Origin: Sporichthya brevicatena
Lineage (GTDB): Bacteria; Actinomycetota; Actinomycetes; Sporichthyales; Sporichthyaceae
Length of the DNA: 64,000 bases
Assembly: GCF_039525035.1 (NCBI RefSeq)
Contig: NZ_BAAAHE010000044.1
Coordinates: forward strand, 110,891 to 174,890
Direction: 5' to 3'
Each line of letters begins with the position of its first letter. Position 1 is the stretch's first letter. A model generated the notes under the pieces. The model searched no databases. It had not been told where the DNA came from and worked only from the letters and a program-made list of their open reading frames with translations. The position numbers and the translations under genes were made by a program. Positions 19,981 through 30,392 of this stretch are shown piece after piece.

Positions 19981-20008
19981 CTCGAACTACTTGGTTCGAT
20001 ACTCGAAC
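19981..20008. promoter_or_regulatory. Candidate MarR operator in the divergent intergenic region
   Basis: CGAAC-N6-GTTCG (19983-19998) overlaps TTCGA-TAC-TCGAA (19995-20007), and ACTCGAAC occurs twice about 21 bases apart. The overlapping repeats sit between the divergent MarR and DinB-fold starts. The site is inferred from symmetry and position. Confidence 0.5.
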
Positions 20009-20022
20009 AACTGGGGATCGCG

Positions 20023-20460
20023 ATGGACCGCGACGAGAAGTGGACCGTCATCGCCGAGCAGCGGCACGTCCTGGCCGACCTGCTCGCGTCCCTGAGTCCG
20101 GAGCAGTGGGAGCGGCCCTCGCTCTGCGACGCCTGGCGGATTCGCGACGTCGCGGCGCACATCGCGCTGACCCCGCAGTCCCCCGGCTTGCCCAGGATCG
20201 TCGGCATGGCCGTCCGCGCCCGCGGGAACTTCGACGGCCTCAACCGGGACCTGGCCGTCCGGCACGCCGCGCGTACGCCGGACCTGGTCGCCGAGCTGCG
20301 CGCCCTCGCCGACAGCCGCAGCAAGCCCGCGATCACGACGCTCGACAACCTCGTCTTCGACACGCTCGTGCACATCCAGGACGTGGCCCGACCGCTCGGG
20401 CTGACCGTTCCGATGCCACCGATTGGAAATCCCCCACTTCCGTGGAGGCATGAGCTATGA
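20023..20460 (+). pseudogene. Maleylpyruvate isomerase-like DinB-fold gene, 5' part cut by IS
   Basis: The first 134 codons belong to a TIGR03083/mycothiol-dependent maleylpyruvate isomerase-like protein (EKWTVIAEQRHVLADLLASL, then SLCDAWRIRDVAAHI with the conserved His). After VPMPP the frame enters the IS3-family element and stops at 20460 with an IS-encoded tail. Removing the element and one copy of the 3-bp target duplication restores a continuous 210-codon frame ending at 21934, so the insertion is the only lesion. It is divergent from the MarR gene, which probably regulated it. Confidence 0.88.
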
Positions 20461-21699
20461 GGAGTAGCCATGTCAGAGACGAGAAGGAAGTTCGACGCCG
20501 AGTTCCGTGAGGGGGCGGTGCGGCTGGTCCGGGAGAACCCGGGCAAGTCGATCGCGGCGCTCGCGCGGGACTTGGGCATCAACGAGGGCACGCTGGGGAA
20601 CTGGGTAGCCCGGGACCGGGCCGCCGAGGGCGGGAACGGGCACCTGTCCGCTGATGATCTGGCCGAGCTCAAGCGGCTGCGTGCGGAGAACGCCGAGCTG
20701 CGGATGGAACGTGATGTCCTCAAGCGCTCCGTGGTCCTGTGGGTGAAGGAGGCGACGAAGTGAGCGTGGCGGGCTTCATCGCCGACCAGAGGACCTCCTA
20801 CCGGGTGCCCCACGCGGTCTGCTGCGCCATCCTCGGGGTGAGCGTGTCGTGGTTCTACAAGTGGCTGGCGCGGGTCGGGAACCCGGCCCCGACGGTGCGG
20901 GCCCAGCGTCGGGCTCTGCTCGATGCTGAGGTTCGGCGGTGCTTCGAGGCCTCGGGTGGCGTTTACGGATCGCCGCGGGTCCATCTGGATCTGGTCGAGG
21001 CCGGCTGGCAGGTCAGCGTGAACACCGTCGCGGACTCGATGCGCCGCCAGCACCTGTTCGGGCGCAAACCCAAGCGGTACAAGGGATTGACGCGCCAGGA
21101 CAAGGCCGCGCCGAAGTTCCCGGACCTGCTCAACCGTGACTTCAGCGCAGCGGCGCCGAACCGGAAGTGGTGCGGGGACATGACCGAGATCCCGACCGGT
21201 GAGGGCAAGCTCTACCTGGCGACCGTGATTGACCTGTACTCGCGGCGGCTGCTGGCCGCGGCGATGAGTGAGCACCCGGACGCGGTGCTGGCCGCGGATG
21301 CGATCAAGATCGCCGCTGCTGTGCGCGGTGGCCGGTCGGTGATCGAGGGTGTCATCTTCCACACCGACCGCGGCTCGACCTACACCGCCAAGGACTTCCG
21401 GCGCCTGTGCGCCGAGCAGCTCGGGATCCGCCAGTCGATGGGCAGGGTCGGGTCGTGTTTCGACAATGCAGCCGCGGAATCGTTCTTCTCCACCCTTGAA
21501 CACGAGGTCCTGTCCCGGCACACCTTCGCGACAAAGGCCGAAGCCCGCGCGGTCATCGGACCTTGGTGCTACGAGTTCTACAACCATCGCCGCCGGCACA
21601 CCACCGCGGCTGGACTGCCACCGGTCCGATACGAAATGATGCTCACTGACGCACCATCAGCTGCAAAACGGAACCCTCCACGAAATGAGGGGATTCCCA
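20424..21699 (+). mobile_element. IS3-family insertion sequence, 1276 bp
   Basis: Ends begin TG and finish CA. The terminal inverted repeats (20424-20448 and 21675-21699) match at 20 of 25 positions, starting TGGAAATCCCC against TGGGAATCCCC. A 3-bp target duplication, GAT, flanks it (20421-20423 and 21700-21702). It carries orfA and orfB in the usual overlapping arrangement. Clear ends and an otherwise intact target gene indicate a recent insertion. Confidence 0.95.
20470..20763 (+). CDS. IS3-family transposase OrfA
   Basis: 97 residues. The N-terminal HTH ([40 protein letters not shown]) binds the element ends. It is followed by a leucine-zipper-like helix ([22 protein letters not shown]). 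AGGAG lies five bases before the ATG. Its TGA overlaps the orfB GTG. Confidence 0.95.
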   Translation: MSETRRKFDAEFREGAVRLVRENPGKSIAALARDLGINEGTLGNWVARDRAAEGGNGHLSADDLAELKRLRAENAELRMERDVLKRSVVLWVKEATK

Positions 21700-21863
21700 G
21701 ATCGCCGCGGCCGCCGGGCTGGAGCGCGTCTGGCGCATGGGCTGGCCGTTCTGGGCCCGCCGGCGCCTGCGCGGCCTCCGCCTGCAGGCCACCGACCTCG
21801 ACTGGTCCGCCGGCTCCGGCGAGGAGGTCACCGGCCCCGCCGCCGACCTCCTGCTCCTGCTGA
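20760..21863 (+). CDS. IS3-family transposase OrfB (DDE), reading out into host DNA
   Basis: About 367 residues from GTG. AAGGAGG (20746-20752) lies seven bases upstream and the GTG overlaps the orfA stop (GTGA), so re-initiation fits better than the -1 frameshift common in IS3 elements; no A-rich slippery run is seen. The DDE triad is visible: Asp in WCGDMTEI, Asp in FHTDRGSTY, Glu in [14 protein letters not shown]. The frame has no stop inside the element and continues about 54 codons into the disrupted gene, giving a foreign Pro/Ser-rich tail. Whether it remains active is unknown. Confidence 0.9.
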   Translation: MSVAGFIADQRTSYRVPHAVCCAILGVSVSWFYKWLARVGNPAPTVRAQRRALLDAEVRRCFEASGGVYGSPRVHLDLVEAGWQVSVNTVADSMRRQHLFGRKPKRYKGLTRQDKAAPKFPDLLNRDFSAAAPNRKWCGDMTEIPTGEGKLYLATVIDLYSRRLLAAAMSEHPDAVLAADAIKIAAAVRGGRSVIEGVIFHTDRGSTYTAKDFRRLCAEQLGIRQSMGRVGSCFDNAAAESFFSTLEHEVLSRHTFATKAEARAVIGPWCYEFYNHRRRHTTAAGLPPVRYEMMLTDAPSAAKRNPPRNEGIPRSPRPPGWSASGAWAGRSGPAGACAASACRPPTSTGPPAPARRSPAPPPTSCSC

Positions 21864-21934
21864 CCGGCCGCACCGCCGCCGCCCTCCCCGCCCTCTCCGG
21901 CCCCGGCACCACCCGCCTCGCCGCGGCGGTCTGA
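21700..21934 (+). pseudogene. Maleylpyruvate isomerase-like gene, 3' part after IS
   Basis: The remaining 77 codons resume in the same frame as the 5' part ([23 protein letters not shown], then [26 protein letters not shown]). The DLLLLLTGR segment is typical of the C-terminus of this family. It has no start of its own and is not expected to be translated as such. Confidence 0.85.
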
Positions 21935-21942
21935 CCGCCGTT

Positions 21943-22007
21943 CTCCCGAAAGCGCACTACGACACGTCCGAACACAAAATCCGGGTGCTGCACTGCGCTT
22001 TCGGGAG
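21943..22007. repeat. 65-bp palindromic repeat, CTCCCGAAAGCGCA family, copy 2
   Basis: Same length and orientation as copy 1, with a perfect 14-bp stem and the centre CAAAATCCGGGTGCTGC preserved. It lies between the convergent disrupted gene and the AbiEi/DUF559 gene. Confidence 0.88.
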
Positions 22008-22036
22008 TCGATGGCGCCCCGGCGGGGCGGGGGGGG

Positions 22037-22906
22037 CTACCAGCGCATGCCGCGGGCGCGGAGGGCCGCGACGACCTGGTCGATGATCCACTGCGGCCGG
22101 AAGAAGATGTCCTCCTTCGTGACCTTGATCAGGATCCAGCCGTTCTCGCGGTAGGCGGCGTCGCGGCGGATGTCTCGCCGCCACTGATCGCGATCGGTCT
22201 GATGGTGGCTGCCCTCGATCTCGATCGCGACCCTCACCGTGTGCTCCCCCAGGTCGGGCTCGGCGAACGGGCGACCGTCCCGACCGATCGCCGGCTCGTT
22301 CACCGCCAGCGGCGGGACGCCGGCGAGGGTCAACAGCACGCGCACCCGCGTCTCCTGCGGAGATTTCGCGGCCGGGTTCAACAGTGCCCGCACCTCCCTC
22401 GCCAGCCGGATGCCCCGGCGGGCGACGGCCAGCGCGAGCGCTCGATCGAGCTCGGCGAGGTTGCTGCGGGACCCGAGGACGTCCCCGGCGACGCAGAGCG
22501 ACATCAGATCCAGCTTCGACGCGAGGTCGACGAACGTCCGGCCCGGTGAGGTGACGGGGAAACCGCGCACGTTCCAGACGTCACCGAGGTCCAGCACGCG
22601 GTGCGCGACCAGACCTCGCATGCGCGGCTCGATCTCCGAGCGGACGCTGAGGTGGATCTTGGGGTCCGGGTCGATCGGAACGTTGTAGAGCTCCGCGGCG
22701 GTGAAGTGGCTGAACACGAACGGAATGTCCACCGCTTTGCGGAACGCAGCGCACCGCGTCGGCAGGTCGAGCGGCGTCTCCGCCGCGACATGGACGTCCT
22801 TCGTGATCAACCGGAAGCGCGACCCATTTACCTGACGCGCCGTCAAACCAGCTTCCAGGCCCTCGCGACGTCGGAAGGGCCCGTGGAGAAGTTCTGCATC
22901 GGTCAT
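22037..22906 (-). CDS. AbiEi-like/DUF559 domain protein (Vsr-like nuclease fold)
   Basis: 289 residues. The N-terminal half resembles the AbiEi-type wHTH and adaptor regions (FRRREGLEAGLTARQVNG, then FSHFTAAELYNVP and FPVTSPGRTFVDLAS). The C-terminal DUF559 domain (about 195-285) has PDLGEHTVRVAIEIEGSHH and RRDAAYRENGWILIKVT, the Vsr/very-short-patch nuclease fold with Asp and Glu candidates. Related proteins are labelled type IV antitoxin-like, but no AbiEii toxin is adjacent, so an antitoxin role is unsupported. An upstream ATG 26 codons earlier is an alternative start. Confidence 0.8.
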   Translation of the reverse strand: MTDAELLHGPFRRREGLEAGLTARQVNGSRFRLITKDVHVAAETPLDLPTRCAAFRKAVDIPFVFSHFTAAELYNVPIDPDPKIHLSVRSEIEPRMRGLVAHRVLDLGDVWNVRGFPVTSPGRTFVDLASKLDLMSLCVAGDVLGSRSNLAELDRALALAVARRGIRLAREVRALLNPAAKSPQETRVRVLLTLAGVPPLAVNEPAIGRDGRPFAEPDLGEHTVRVAIEIEGSHHQTDRDQWRRDIRRDAAYRENGWILIKVTKEDIFFRPQWIIDQVVAALRARGMRW

Positions 22907-23008
22907 GAGCGGAAGCGTCGGGCACCCGGCTGTCCCGCCGACTCGGCCTGTGGACAACTTCGTGGGTGTGCGCGCTGTGGACAACTCCGCCCCAGCGCCC
23001 CGCCCCCT

Positions 23009-23073
23009 CTCCCGAAAGTGCAGTACGGCACCCGGATTTTGCTTTCGGACGTGCCAGAGTGCGCTTTCGGGAG
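23009..23073. repeat. 65-bp palindromic repeat, CTCCCGAAAGCGCA family, copy 3 (inverted)
   Basis: Read on the minus strand it aligns with copies 1 and 2 over its full 65 bases, including CAAAATCCGGGTGC in the centre, with one stem mismatch. It lies between the AbiEi/DUF559 gene start and the mnmA stop. Confidence 0.85.
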
Positions 23074-23114
23074 AACGGCGGGGCGGGGACGGCGGGGCGG
23101 GGAGGGCGGGGCGG

Positions 23115-24182
23115 CTATCGGACGGTGGCGGCGATGGTGGCGGAGCCGAGGACGCGGGTGCCGTCGTAGAGGACGGCGGCCTGGCCGGGGGCGACGCCGC
23201 GGACCGGGGTGGTGAACGCGATCTGGAGCCCCGCCTCGAGGGCGGTGACGGCGGCGGGGACGGGGTCGCCGTGGGCGCGGAACTGCACCAGGCACTCGGA
23301 CGAACCGAGCAGGGCGTCGCCGCACCAGCGGGGGCGGTCGGCGGTCAGGCCGCGGACGTCGAGGGCCTCGGCGGGGCCGACGGTGACGCGGTTGTCGACG
23401 ACCGAGACGTCGAGGACGTACCGGGGCCGGCCGTCCGGCGCGGGAGTCCCGATGCGCAGGCCCTTCCGCTGCCCGACGGTGAAGCCGTAGGCACCGGAGT
23501 GCTCCCCCAGCACCGCGCCGGTGGTGTCGACGAGCTCGCCCGGCCGTTCCCCCAACCGCCGGCGGAGGAATCCCGCCGTGTCGCCGTCGGGGATGAAGCA
23601 GATGTCGTGGCTGTCGGGCTTGGCCGCGACGGCGAGGCCGCGCGTCTCGGCCTCGGCGCGGACGTCGCCCTTCACCGAGTCGCCGAGCGGGAACATCGCG
23701 TGGGCGAGCTGATCCGCCTCCAGCACCCCGAGCACGTAGGACTGGTCCTTGTCCGGGTCGATTGCTCGGTGCAGCTCGCGACCTGACGGACCGTCAATCA
23801 GCCGCGCGTAGTGGCCGGTGCAGACGGCGTCGAAGCCGAGGCCGATCGCACGGTCGAGCACCGCGGCGAACTTGATCGACTCGTTGCAGCGCAGGCACGG
23901 GTTCGGCGTGCGCCCGGCGGCGTACTCGGCGACGAAGTCGTCGACCACGTCGGCACGGAACTGCTCGGCGAGGTCCCACACGTAGAACGGGATGCCGAGC
24001 ACGTCGGCGACGCGGCGCGCGTCCCGGGCGTCCTCGGGCGTGCAGCAGCCCTTGCCCCGCGGGTTGTCCGGCGCCTCGGCCAGCGCGAGGTGGACGCCGG
24101 TGACGTCGTGCCCGGCCTCGACGGCGCGGGCCGCGGCGACCGCGGAGTCCACGCCCCCGGACATCGCCGCGAGGACGCGCAT
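23115..24182 (-). CDS. mnmA: tRNA-specific 2-thiouridylase
   Basis: 355 residues. It thiolates U34 of tRNA for Lys, Glu and Gln, using sulfur passed from a cysteine desulfurase. The ATP PP-loop is [11 protein letters not shown] at the N-terminus. Catalytic Cys residues lie in [14 protein letters not shown] and [11 protein letters not shown]. The central TGHYARL segment and C-terminal beta-barrel are standard. It starts one base after the cysteine desulfurase stop, so sulfur donor and acceptor are co-expressed. Confidence 0.97.
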   Translation of the reverse strand: MRVLAAMSGGVDSAVAAARAVEAGHDVTGVHLALAEAPDNPRGKGCCTPEDARDARRVADVLGIPFYVWDLAEQFRADVVDDFVAEYAAGRTPNPCLRCNESIKFAAVLDRAIGLGFDAVCTGHYARLIDGPSGRELHRAIDPDKDQSYVLGVLEADQLAHAMFPLGDSVKGDVRAEAETRGLAVAAKPDSHDICFIPDGDTAGFLRRRLGERPGELVDTTGAVLGEHSGAYGFTVGQRKGLRIGTPAPDGRPRYVLDVSVVDNRVTVGPAEALDVRGLTADRPRWCGDALLGSSECLVQFRAHGDPVPAAVTALEAGLQIAFTTPVRGVAPGQAAVLYDGTRVLGSATIAATVR

Positions 24183-24183
24183 C

Positions 24184-25371
24184 TCAGGCCCGCTTGTGCC
24201 GGGCGGCCGCGATCTCGCCGGCGCGACGGGCGCGCTCCACCACCGGGGGCAGCGCCTCGATCAGGTCGGCGACGTCGGCCTCGGTCGAGGTGTGGCCGAG
24301 CGAGAAGCGCAGCGAGCTGCGGGCCGAGGCCTCGTCGTGCCCCATCGCGAGCAGCACGTGCGACGGCCGCGCGACCCCGGCCGAGCACGCGGACCCGGTC
24401 GAGCACTCGATGCCGCGGGCGTCGAGCAGCATCAGCAGCGAGTCACCCTCGCAGCCGGGGAACGAGAAGTGGGCGTTGCCGGGCAGGCGGTCGTCGGGGT
24501 CGCCGTTGAAACGGGCGTCGGGCACGGCGGCCAGCACACCGGCGATCAGGTCCGAGCGCAGGCGCAGCATCGTCGCGGTGTGCGCGTCGAGGTTGCGCAC
24601 CGCCGACTCGACGGCCGCCGCGAAGCCCGCGATGGCCGGCGTGTCCAGCGTGCCGGAGTGGACGTCACGCTCCTGCCCGCCGCCGTGGAGCAGCGGCGTC
24701 GGGACCGTCCCACGGGCGAGGACGAGGGCGCCGATGCCGAGCGGCCCGCCGAGCTTGTGACCGGTCAGCGCCATCGCGGACACCCCGGAGGCGGCGAAGT
24801 CGACCGGAAGCTGCCCGACGGCCTGGACGGCGTCCGAGTGCAGCGGGATCTCGAACTCGCGGGCGATCGCGGCGAGCTCGGCGATCGGCTGGACCGTCCC
24901 GACCTCGTTGTTCGCCCACATCACCGAGACCAGCGCGACCGAGGCGGGATCGCGCTCGATCGCGGCGCGCAACGTCTCGGGCTGCAGGCGTCCGAGGTCG
25001 TCCACGGGGAGGATCTCCAGCTCGGCACCCTGCTGCCGAGCGAGCCAGGCCGCGGGGTCGAGGACCGCGTGGTGCTCCACCGCGCTGATCAGGATGCGCC
25101 GGCGGGCCGGGGCCTCCGTGGAGCGTGCCCAGTACAGGCCCTTGAGCGCGAGGTTGTCGGCCTCCGTGCCGCCCCCGGTGAACACGACCTCACCGGGCCG
25201 GCACCCGAGCGCCGCGGCGACGGTCTCGCGCGACTCCTCGACCACCCGGCGGGCCTGACGGCCACTGCCGTGCAGCGACGAGGGGTTCCCGACGCGCCCG
25301 AGCTCGGCCGTCATCGCGGCCAGCGCCTCGGGGAGCATCGGCGTCGTCGCCGCGTGATCCAAGTACGTCAT
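24184..25371 (-). CDS. Cysteine desulfurase (NifS/IscS type)
   Basis: 395 residues. This PLP enzyme converts cysteine to alanine and enzyme-bound persulfide. It begins [12 protein letters not shown]. The PLP Lys is in [12 protein letters not shown], with HHAVL upstream, and the persulfide Cys is in [20 protein letters not shown]. The immediate mnmA neighbour indicates tRNA thiolation as a main role, possibly along with Fe-S assembly. No iscU or regulator is nearby. Confidence 0.96.
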   Translation of the reverse strand: MTYLDHAATTPMLPEALAAMTAELGRVGNPSSLHGSGRQARRVVEESRETVAAALGCRPGEVVFTGGGTEADNLALKGLYWARSTEAPARRRILISAVEHHAVLDPAAWLARQQGAELEILPVDDLGRLQPETLRAAIERDPASVALVSVMWANNEVGTVQPIAELAAIAREFEIPLHSDAVQAVGQLPVDFAASGVSAMALTGHKLGGPLGIGALVLARGTVPTPLLHGGGQERDVHSGTLDTPAIAGFAAAVESAVRNLDAHTATMLRLRSDLIAGVLAAVPDARFNGDPDDRLPGNAHFSFPGCEGDSLLMLLDARGIECSTGSACSAGVARPSHVLLAMGHDEASARSSLRFSLGHTSTEADVADLIEALPPVVERARRAGEIAAARHKRA

Positions 25372-25405
25372 CGTTCCGCCAGCCTAACCGTCGCCCTTAA
25401 CCACC

Positions 25406-25451
25406 TGCGTCCGGCGAACTGTGGGCTGTAGGCCACAGTTCACCGGACGCA
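25406..25451. terminator. Long hairpin downstream of etfA
   Basis: Arms of 19 bp (TGCGTCCGGCGAACTGTGG at 25406-25424 and its near-complement at 25433-25451, one mismatch) enclose an 8-base loop. It begins 26 bases after the etfA stop on the minus strand and probably ends the etfBA transcript before the cysteine desulfurase gene. The length suggests it may also be a dispersed genomic repeat. Confidence 0.65.
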
Positions 25452-25476
25452 ACGCCGTGGGAGGGCGCGAACTTCC

Positions 25477-26436
25477 CTACTTGCGCTTGGTGATCTCGTC
25501 GGTGGCCTGCGGCAGGACCTTGTGCAGGTCGCCGACGACGCCGTAGTCCGCGAGCTCGAAGATCGGGGCCTCGCGGTCCTTGTTCACCGCGACGATCGTC
25601 TTCGAGGTCTGCATGCCGGCCCGGTGCTGGATCGCACCGGAGATCCCCGCCGCGATGTAGAGCTGCGGCGAGACGGTCTTGCCGGTCTGGCCGACCTGCG
25701 AGTTGTGCGGGTACCACCCGGCGTCGACGACGGCGCGGGAGGCGCCGACGGCCGCGCCGAGCGAGTCCGCCAGCTTCTCGACGACCGACATGTTCTCGGC
25801 CGAACCGACACCGCGACCGCCGGAGACGACGATCGAGGCCTCGGTGAGCTCCGGACGCTCGCCCTTCTCCTCGATGACGGAGTCGACGATCTTCGCGCCC
25901 TTGGCGGCGGCGGAGAGCTCCACCGAGACCGGGACGCGGTTGCCGGCGGCCGGCGAGGCCTCCGGCGGGGTGGCGTTCGGGAGCACCGCGATGATCGGGG
26001 TGCCCTTGGTGGCCGAGGACTGCACGACCGTGGCGCCACCGAAGATCGACTGCTCGGCGACGACCGAACCGCCCTCGCTGGTCAGGCCCGTGGCGTCGGT
26101 GAGGACACCGGAGGTGGTCTTGATGGCCAGGCGACCGGCGATCTCCTTGCCGGTGGCCGTGGCGGCGATCAGGACGGCGGCCGGGGACTGCTCCGCGACC
26201 AGCTTGGCCAGCACCTCGGCGACCGGGGCGACGACGTAGCCCGTGAGTTCGGCGTCGTCGGCGACGTAGATGGTCTCCGCGCCGTACTCGGCCAGCTTGT
26301 CGGCGGCGTTGTCGATGCCGGAGCCGACGAACACGGCCGCCGGCTCACCCACGGCCTTGGCCATGGTCAGCAGCTCGAGGCTGACCTTCTTCAGCGCACC
26401 GTCGGTGTGCTCGACGAGAACGAGAACCTGCGACAT
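25477..26436 (-). CDS. etfA: Electron transfer flavoprotein subunit alpha
   Basis: 319 residues. EtfA binds FAD and, with EtfB, passes electrons from acyl-CoA dehydrogenases to ETF-quinone oxidoreductase. The C-terminal FAD domain is clear: [50 protein letters not shown] and [13 protein letters not shown]. It lies 17 bases after etfB on the same strand. Confidence 0.97.
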   Translation of the reverse strand: MSQVLVLVEHTDGALKKVSLELLTMAKAVGEPAAVFVGSGIDNAADKLAEYGAETIYVADDAELTGYVVAPVAEVLAKLVAEQSPAAVLIAATATGKEIAGRLAIKTTSGVLTDATGLTSEGGSVVAEQSIFGGATVVQSSATKGTPIIAVLPNATPPEASPAAGNRVPVSVELSAAAKGAKIVDSVIEEKGERPELTEASIVVSGGRGVGSAENMSVVEKLADSLGAAVGASRAVVDAGWYPHNSQVGQTGKTVSPQLYIAAGISGAIQHRAGMQTSKTIVAVNKDREAPIFELADYGVVGDLHKVLPQATDEITKRK

Positions 26437-26453
26437 GTCTACCGGATCCCTTC

Positions 26454-27239
26454 TCAGACGAACTTCTTGGAGGCGAGGAAGTCGACGAGCGCGACGCCAC
26501 CGTTGCCGTCGTCCTCGACGATGGTGCCGGCCGACCGCGGGGGCCGGTCCGCGCTGGAGTTGACCTGGGTCCAGGAACCCCCGAGGCCGACCTCACCGGC
26601 GTCGATGCCGAGGTCGGACAGCGACACCGTCTCGACCGGCTTCTTCTTCGCGGCCATGATCCCCTTGAACGAGGGGTACCGCGGCTCGTTCATCTTCTCG
26701 ACGGCCGAGATCATCGCCGGCAGCGAGGCCTCGACGACCTGGTAGCCGTCGTCGGTGATGCGGTTGGCCTTGAGGGTCTTCGCGTTCGGGTCGACCTCGA
26801 CCTTGTTCACGAAGGTGACCTGCGGGATCCCGAGGCGCTCGGCGAGCATCGCGGGCACGACCGAGGTCCGGGCGTCGGAGGCCTCCGACCCGGCGATGAC
26901 CAGGTCGTAGTCCCCGATGCGCTCGAGGGCCTTGGCGAGCACCAGCGAGGTGGTCGCGGCGCACGAGCCCTTGAGGGCGTCGTCGACGACGTGCACGGCG
27001 TCGTCGGCACCCATCGAGAGCGCCTTGCGAATGGCCTCCGTGGCCGAGTCCGGCCCCATGCAGAGCACGGTCACCGAGCCCCCGTGGGCCTCGGTCATCT
27101 GGAGGGCCTCTTCGATGGCGAACTCGTCCATCTCGTTGAGGATGTTGTCGACCGAGACGCGGTCGAGCGTCTTGGACGCGTCGAGCTTCTTCTCAGCCCA
27201 CGTGTCCGGCACCTGCTTCACGCAGACGACGATCTTCAT
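26454..27239 (-). CDS. etfB: Electron transfer flavoprotein subunit beta
   Basis: 261 residues beginning MKIVVCVKQVPDTWAEK. It binds AMP and forms the ETF heterodimer with EtfA. Typical segments are NEMDEFAIEEAL, VLCMGPDSATEAIRKALSMGADDAVHV and VIAGSEASDARTSVVPAMLAE. It is the first gene of etfBA. An operator-like inverted repeat lies about 90 bases upstream of its start. Confidence 0.97.
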   Translation of the reverse strand: MKIVVCVKQVPDTWAEKKLDASKTLDRVSVDNILNEMDEFAIEEALQMTEAHGGSVTVLCMGPDSATEAIRKALSMGADDAVHVVDDALKGSCAATTSLVLAKALERIGDYDLVIAGSEASDARTSVVPAMLAERLGIPQVTFVNKVEVDPNAKTLKANRITDDGYQVVEASLPAMISAVEKMNEPRYPSFKGIMAAKKKPVETVSLSDLGIDAGEVGLGGSWTQVNSSADRPPRSAGTIVEDDGNGGVALVDFLASKKFV

Positions 27240-27325
27240 GTTCGGCTCAGACCTCCTGGTCGAAAACGTCGCGCCGCAGCTTCACGCCGGCCTCGGTGCC
27301 CGAGGACCGGGTCACCGGGAAACGA

Positions 27326-27339
27326 TTACTGGCGAGTAG
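27326..27339 (-). promoter_or_regulatory. Candidate beta-oxidation operator upstream of etfBA
   Basis: TTACTGGCGAGTAG carries the inverted repeat TACT-N4-AGTA. A related 14-mer lies upstream of the 3-hydroxyacyl-CoA dehydrogenase gene at 60687. TetR- or GntR-type fatty-acid regulators commonly use such sites; the regulator here is unknown. Confidence 0.45.
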
Positions 27340-27369
27340 GGATCCTATCGGGTGGTGCAGGACACGCTG

Positions 27370-28149
27370 TCATCGCCCCACGAACGATGCCTTCCCCGGA
27401 CCGTTCTCCACGAACGAGCGCATGCCGTTCTTCTGGTCCTCGGTGGCGAACAGGGCCGCGAACAGGACCCGCTCGATGTCGAGGCCGGTGGGGAGATCGA
27501 CCTCCAGACCGCGGTCGACGGCCTCCTTGGCCGCACGGAGGGCAGCTGCCGGCCCACCGACGAAGGTGCGGGCCCACGCGACGGCGGCGTCGTAGACCTC
27601 GGCGTCCGGGACGACCTTGTCGACCAGGCCGATCGAGAGCGCCTCGGCGGCGTCGACGAACCGGCCGGAGAAGATGATGTCCTTCGCCTTGGCCGGGCCG
27701 ACCAGACGCGGCAGGCGCTGCGTGCCGCCGGCGCCGGGGATGATCCCGAGCAGGATCTCCGGCTGGCCCCACTTGGCGCTCTCGCCGCTGACGCGGAAGT
27801 CCGCGCACATCGCGAGCTCGCACCCGCCGCCGAGCGCGTAGCCGGTCACGGCCGCGATCGTCGGCTTCGGGATCGCCGCGACGGCGTTGAAGCAGCGGTG
27901 CAGGTCCATCGACTTGACGGCCATCTCGGCGTACGAGAGTTCCGCCATCTCCTTCACGTCGGCGCCCGCCGCGAAGACGCGCTCACCGCCGTAGATCACG
28001 ACCGCGCGGATGTCGTCGTCCTTGCGCGCCGCCTGGGCGGCGTCGTGGAACTCCTCCTGAACCTGCGCGTTCAGGGCGTTCATCTTGGGCCGGTCGAGCC
28101 GAATCGTCGCGACCCCGTTGTCGACCTCAAGCCGCACAAACTCCGCCAT
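27370..28149 (-). CDS. Enoyl-CoA hydratase/isomerase family protein
   Basis: 259 residues from the ATG of MAEFVRLEVDNGVATIRLDRP, chosen because GAGGAGG lies five bases upstream; the frame extends 16 codons further. Crotonase-fold motifs are intact: the oxyanion-hole segments FAAGADVKEMAEL and GYALGGGCELAMCADF, and the catalytic Glu in GQPEILLGIIPGAGGTQRL. It likely hydrates enoyl-CoA in fatty-acid oxidation, consistent with etfBA just downstream. The exact acyl specificity is not determined. Confidence 0.93.
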   Translation of the reverse strand: MAEFVRLEVDNGVATIRLDRPKMNALNAQVQEEFHDAAQAARKDDDIRAVVIYGGERVFAAGADVKEMAELSYAEMAVKSMDLHRCFNAVAAIPKPTIAAVTGYALGGGCELAMCADFRVSGESAKWGQPEILLGIIPGAGGTQRLPRLVGPAKAKDIIFSGRFVDAAEALSIGLVDKVVPDAEVYDAAVAWARTFVGGPAAALRAAKEAVDRGLEVDLPTGLDIERVLFAALFATEDQKNGMRSFVENGPGKASFVGR

Positions 28150-28222
28150 ACCGACCTCCTCGTCGAGTTCCTTCCGCACGGGCACGTTATCGGCCACGCT
28201 CCGCAGGCGGGATCATGGCCGG

Positions 28223-30391
<2,169 letters not shown>

Positions 30392-30392
30392 G

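Noticed and set aside
22037-22906. AbiE type IV toxin-antitoxin pair
   Set aside because: Only the AbiEi-like part is present. The neighbours are an IS-split DinB-fold gene and mnmA, with no nucleotidyltransferase toxin.
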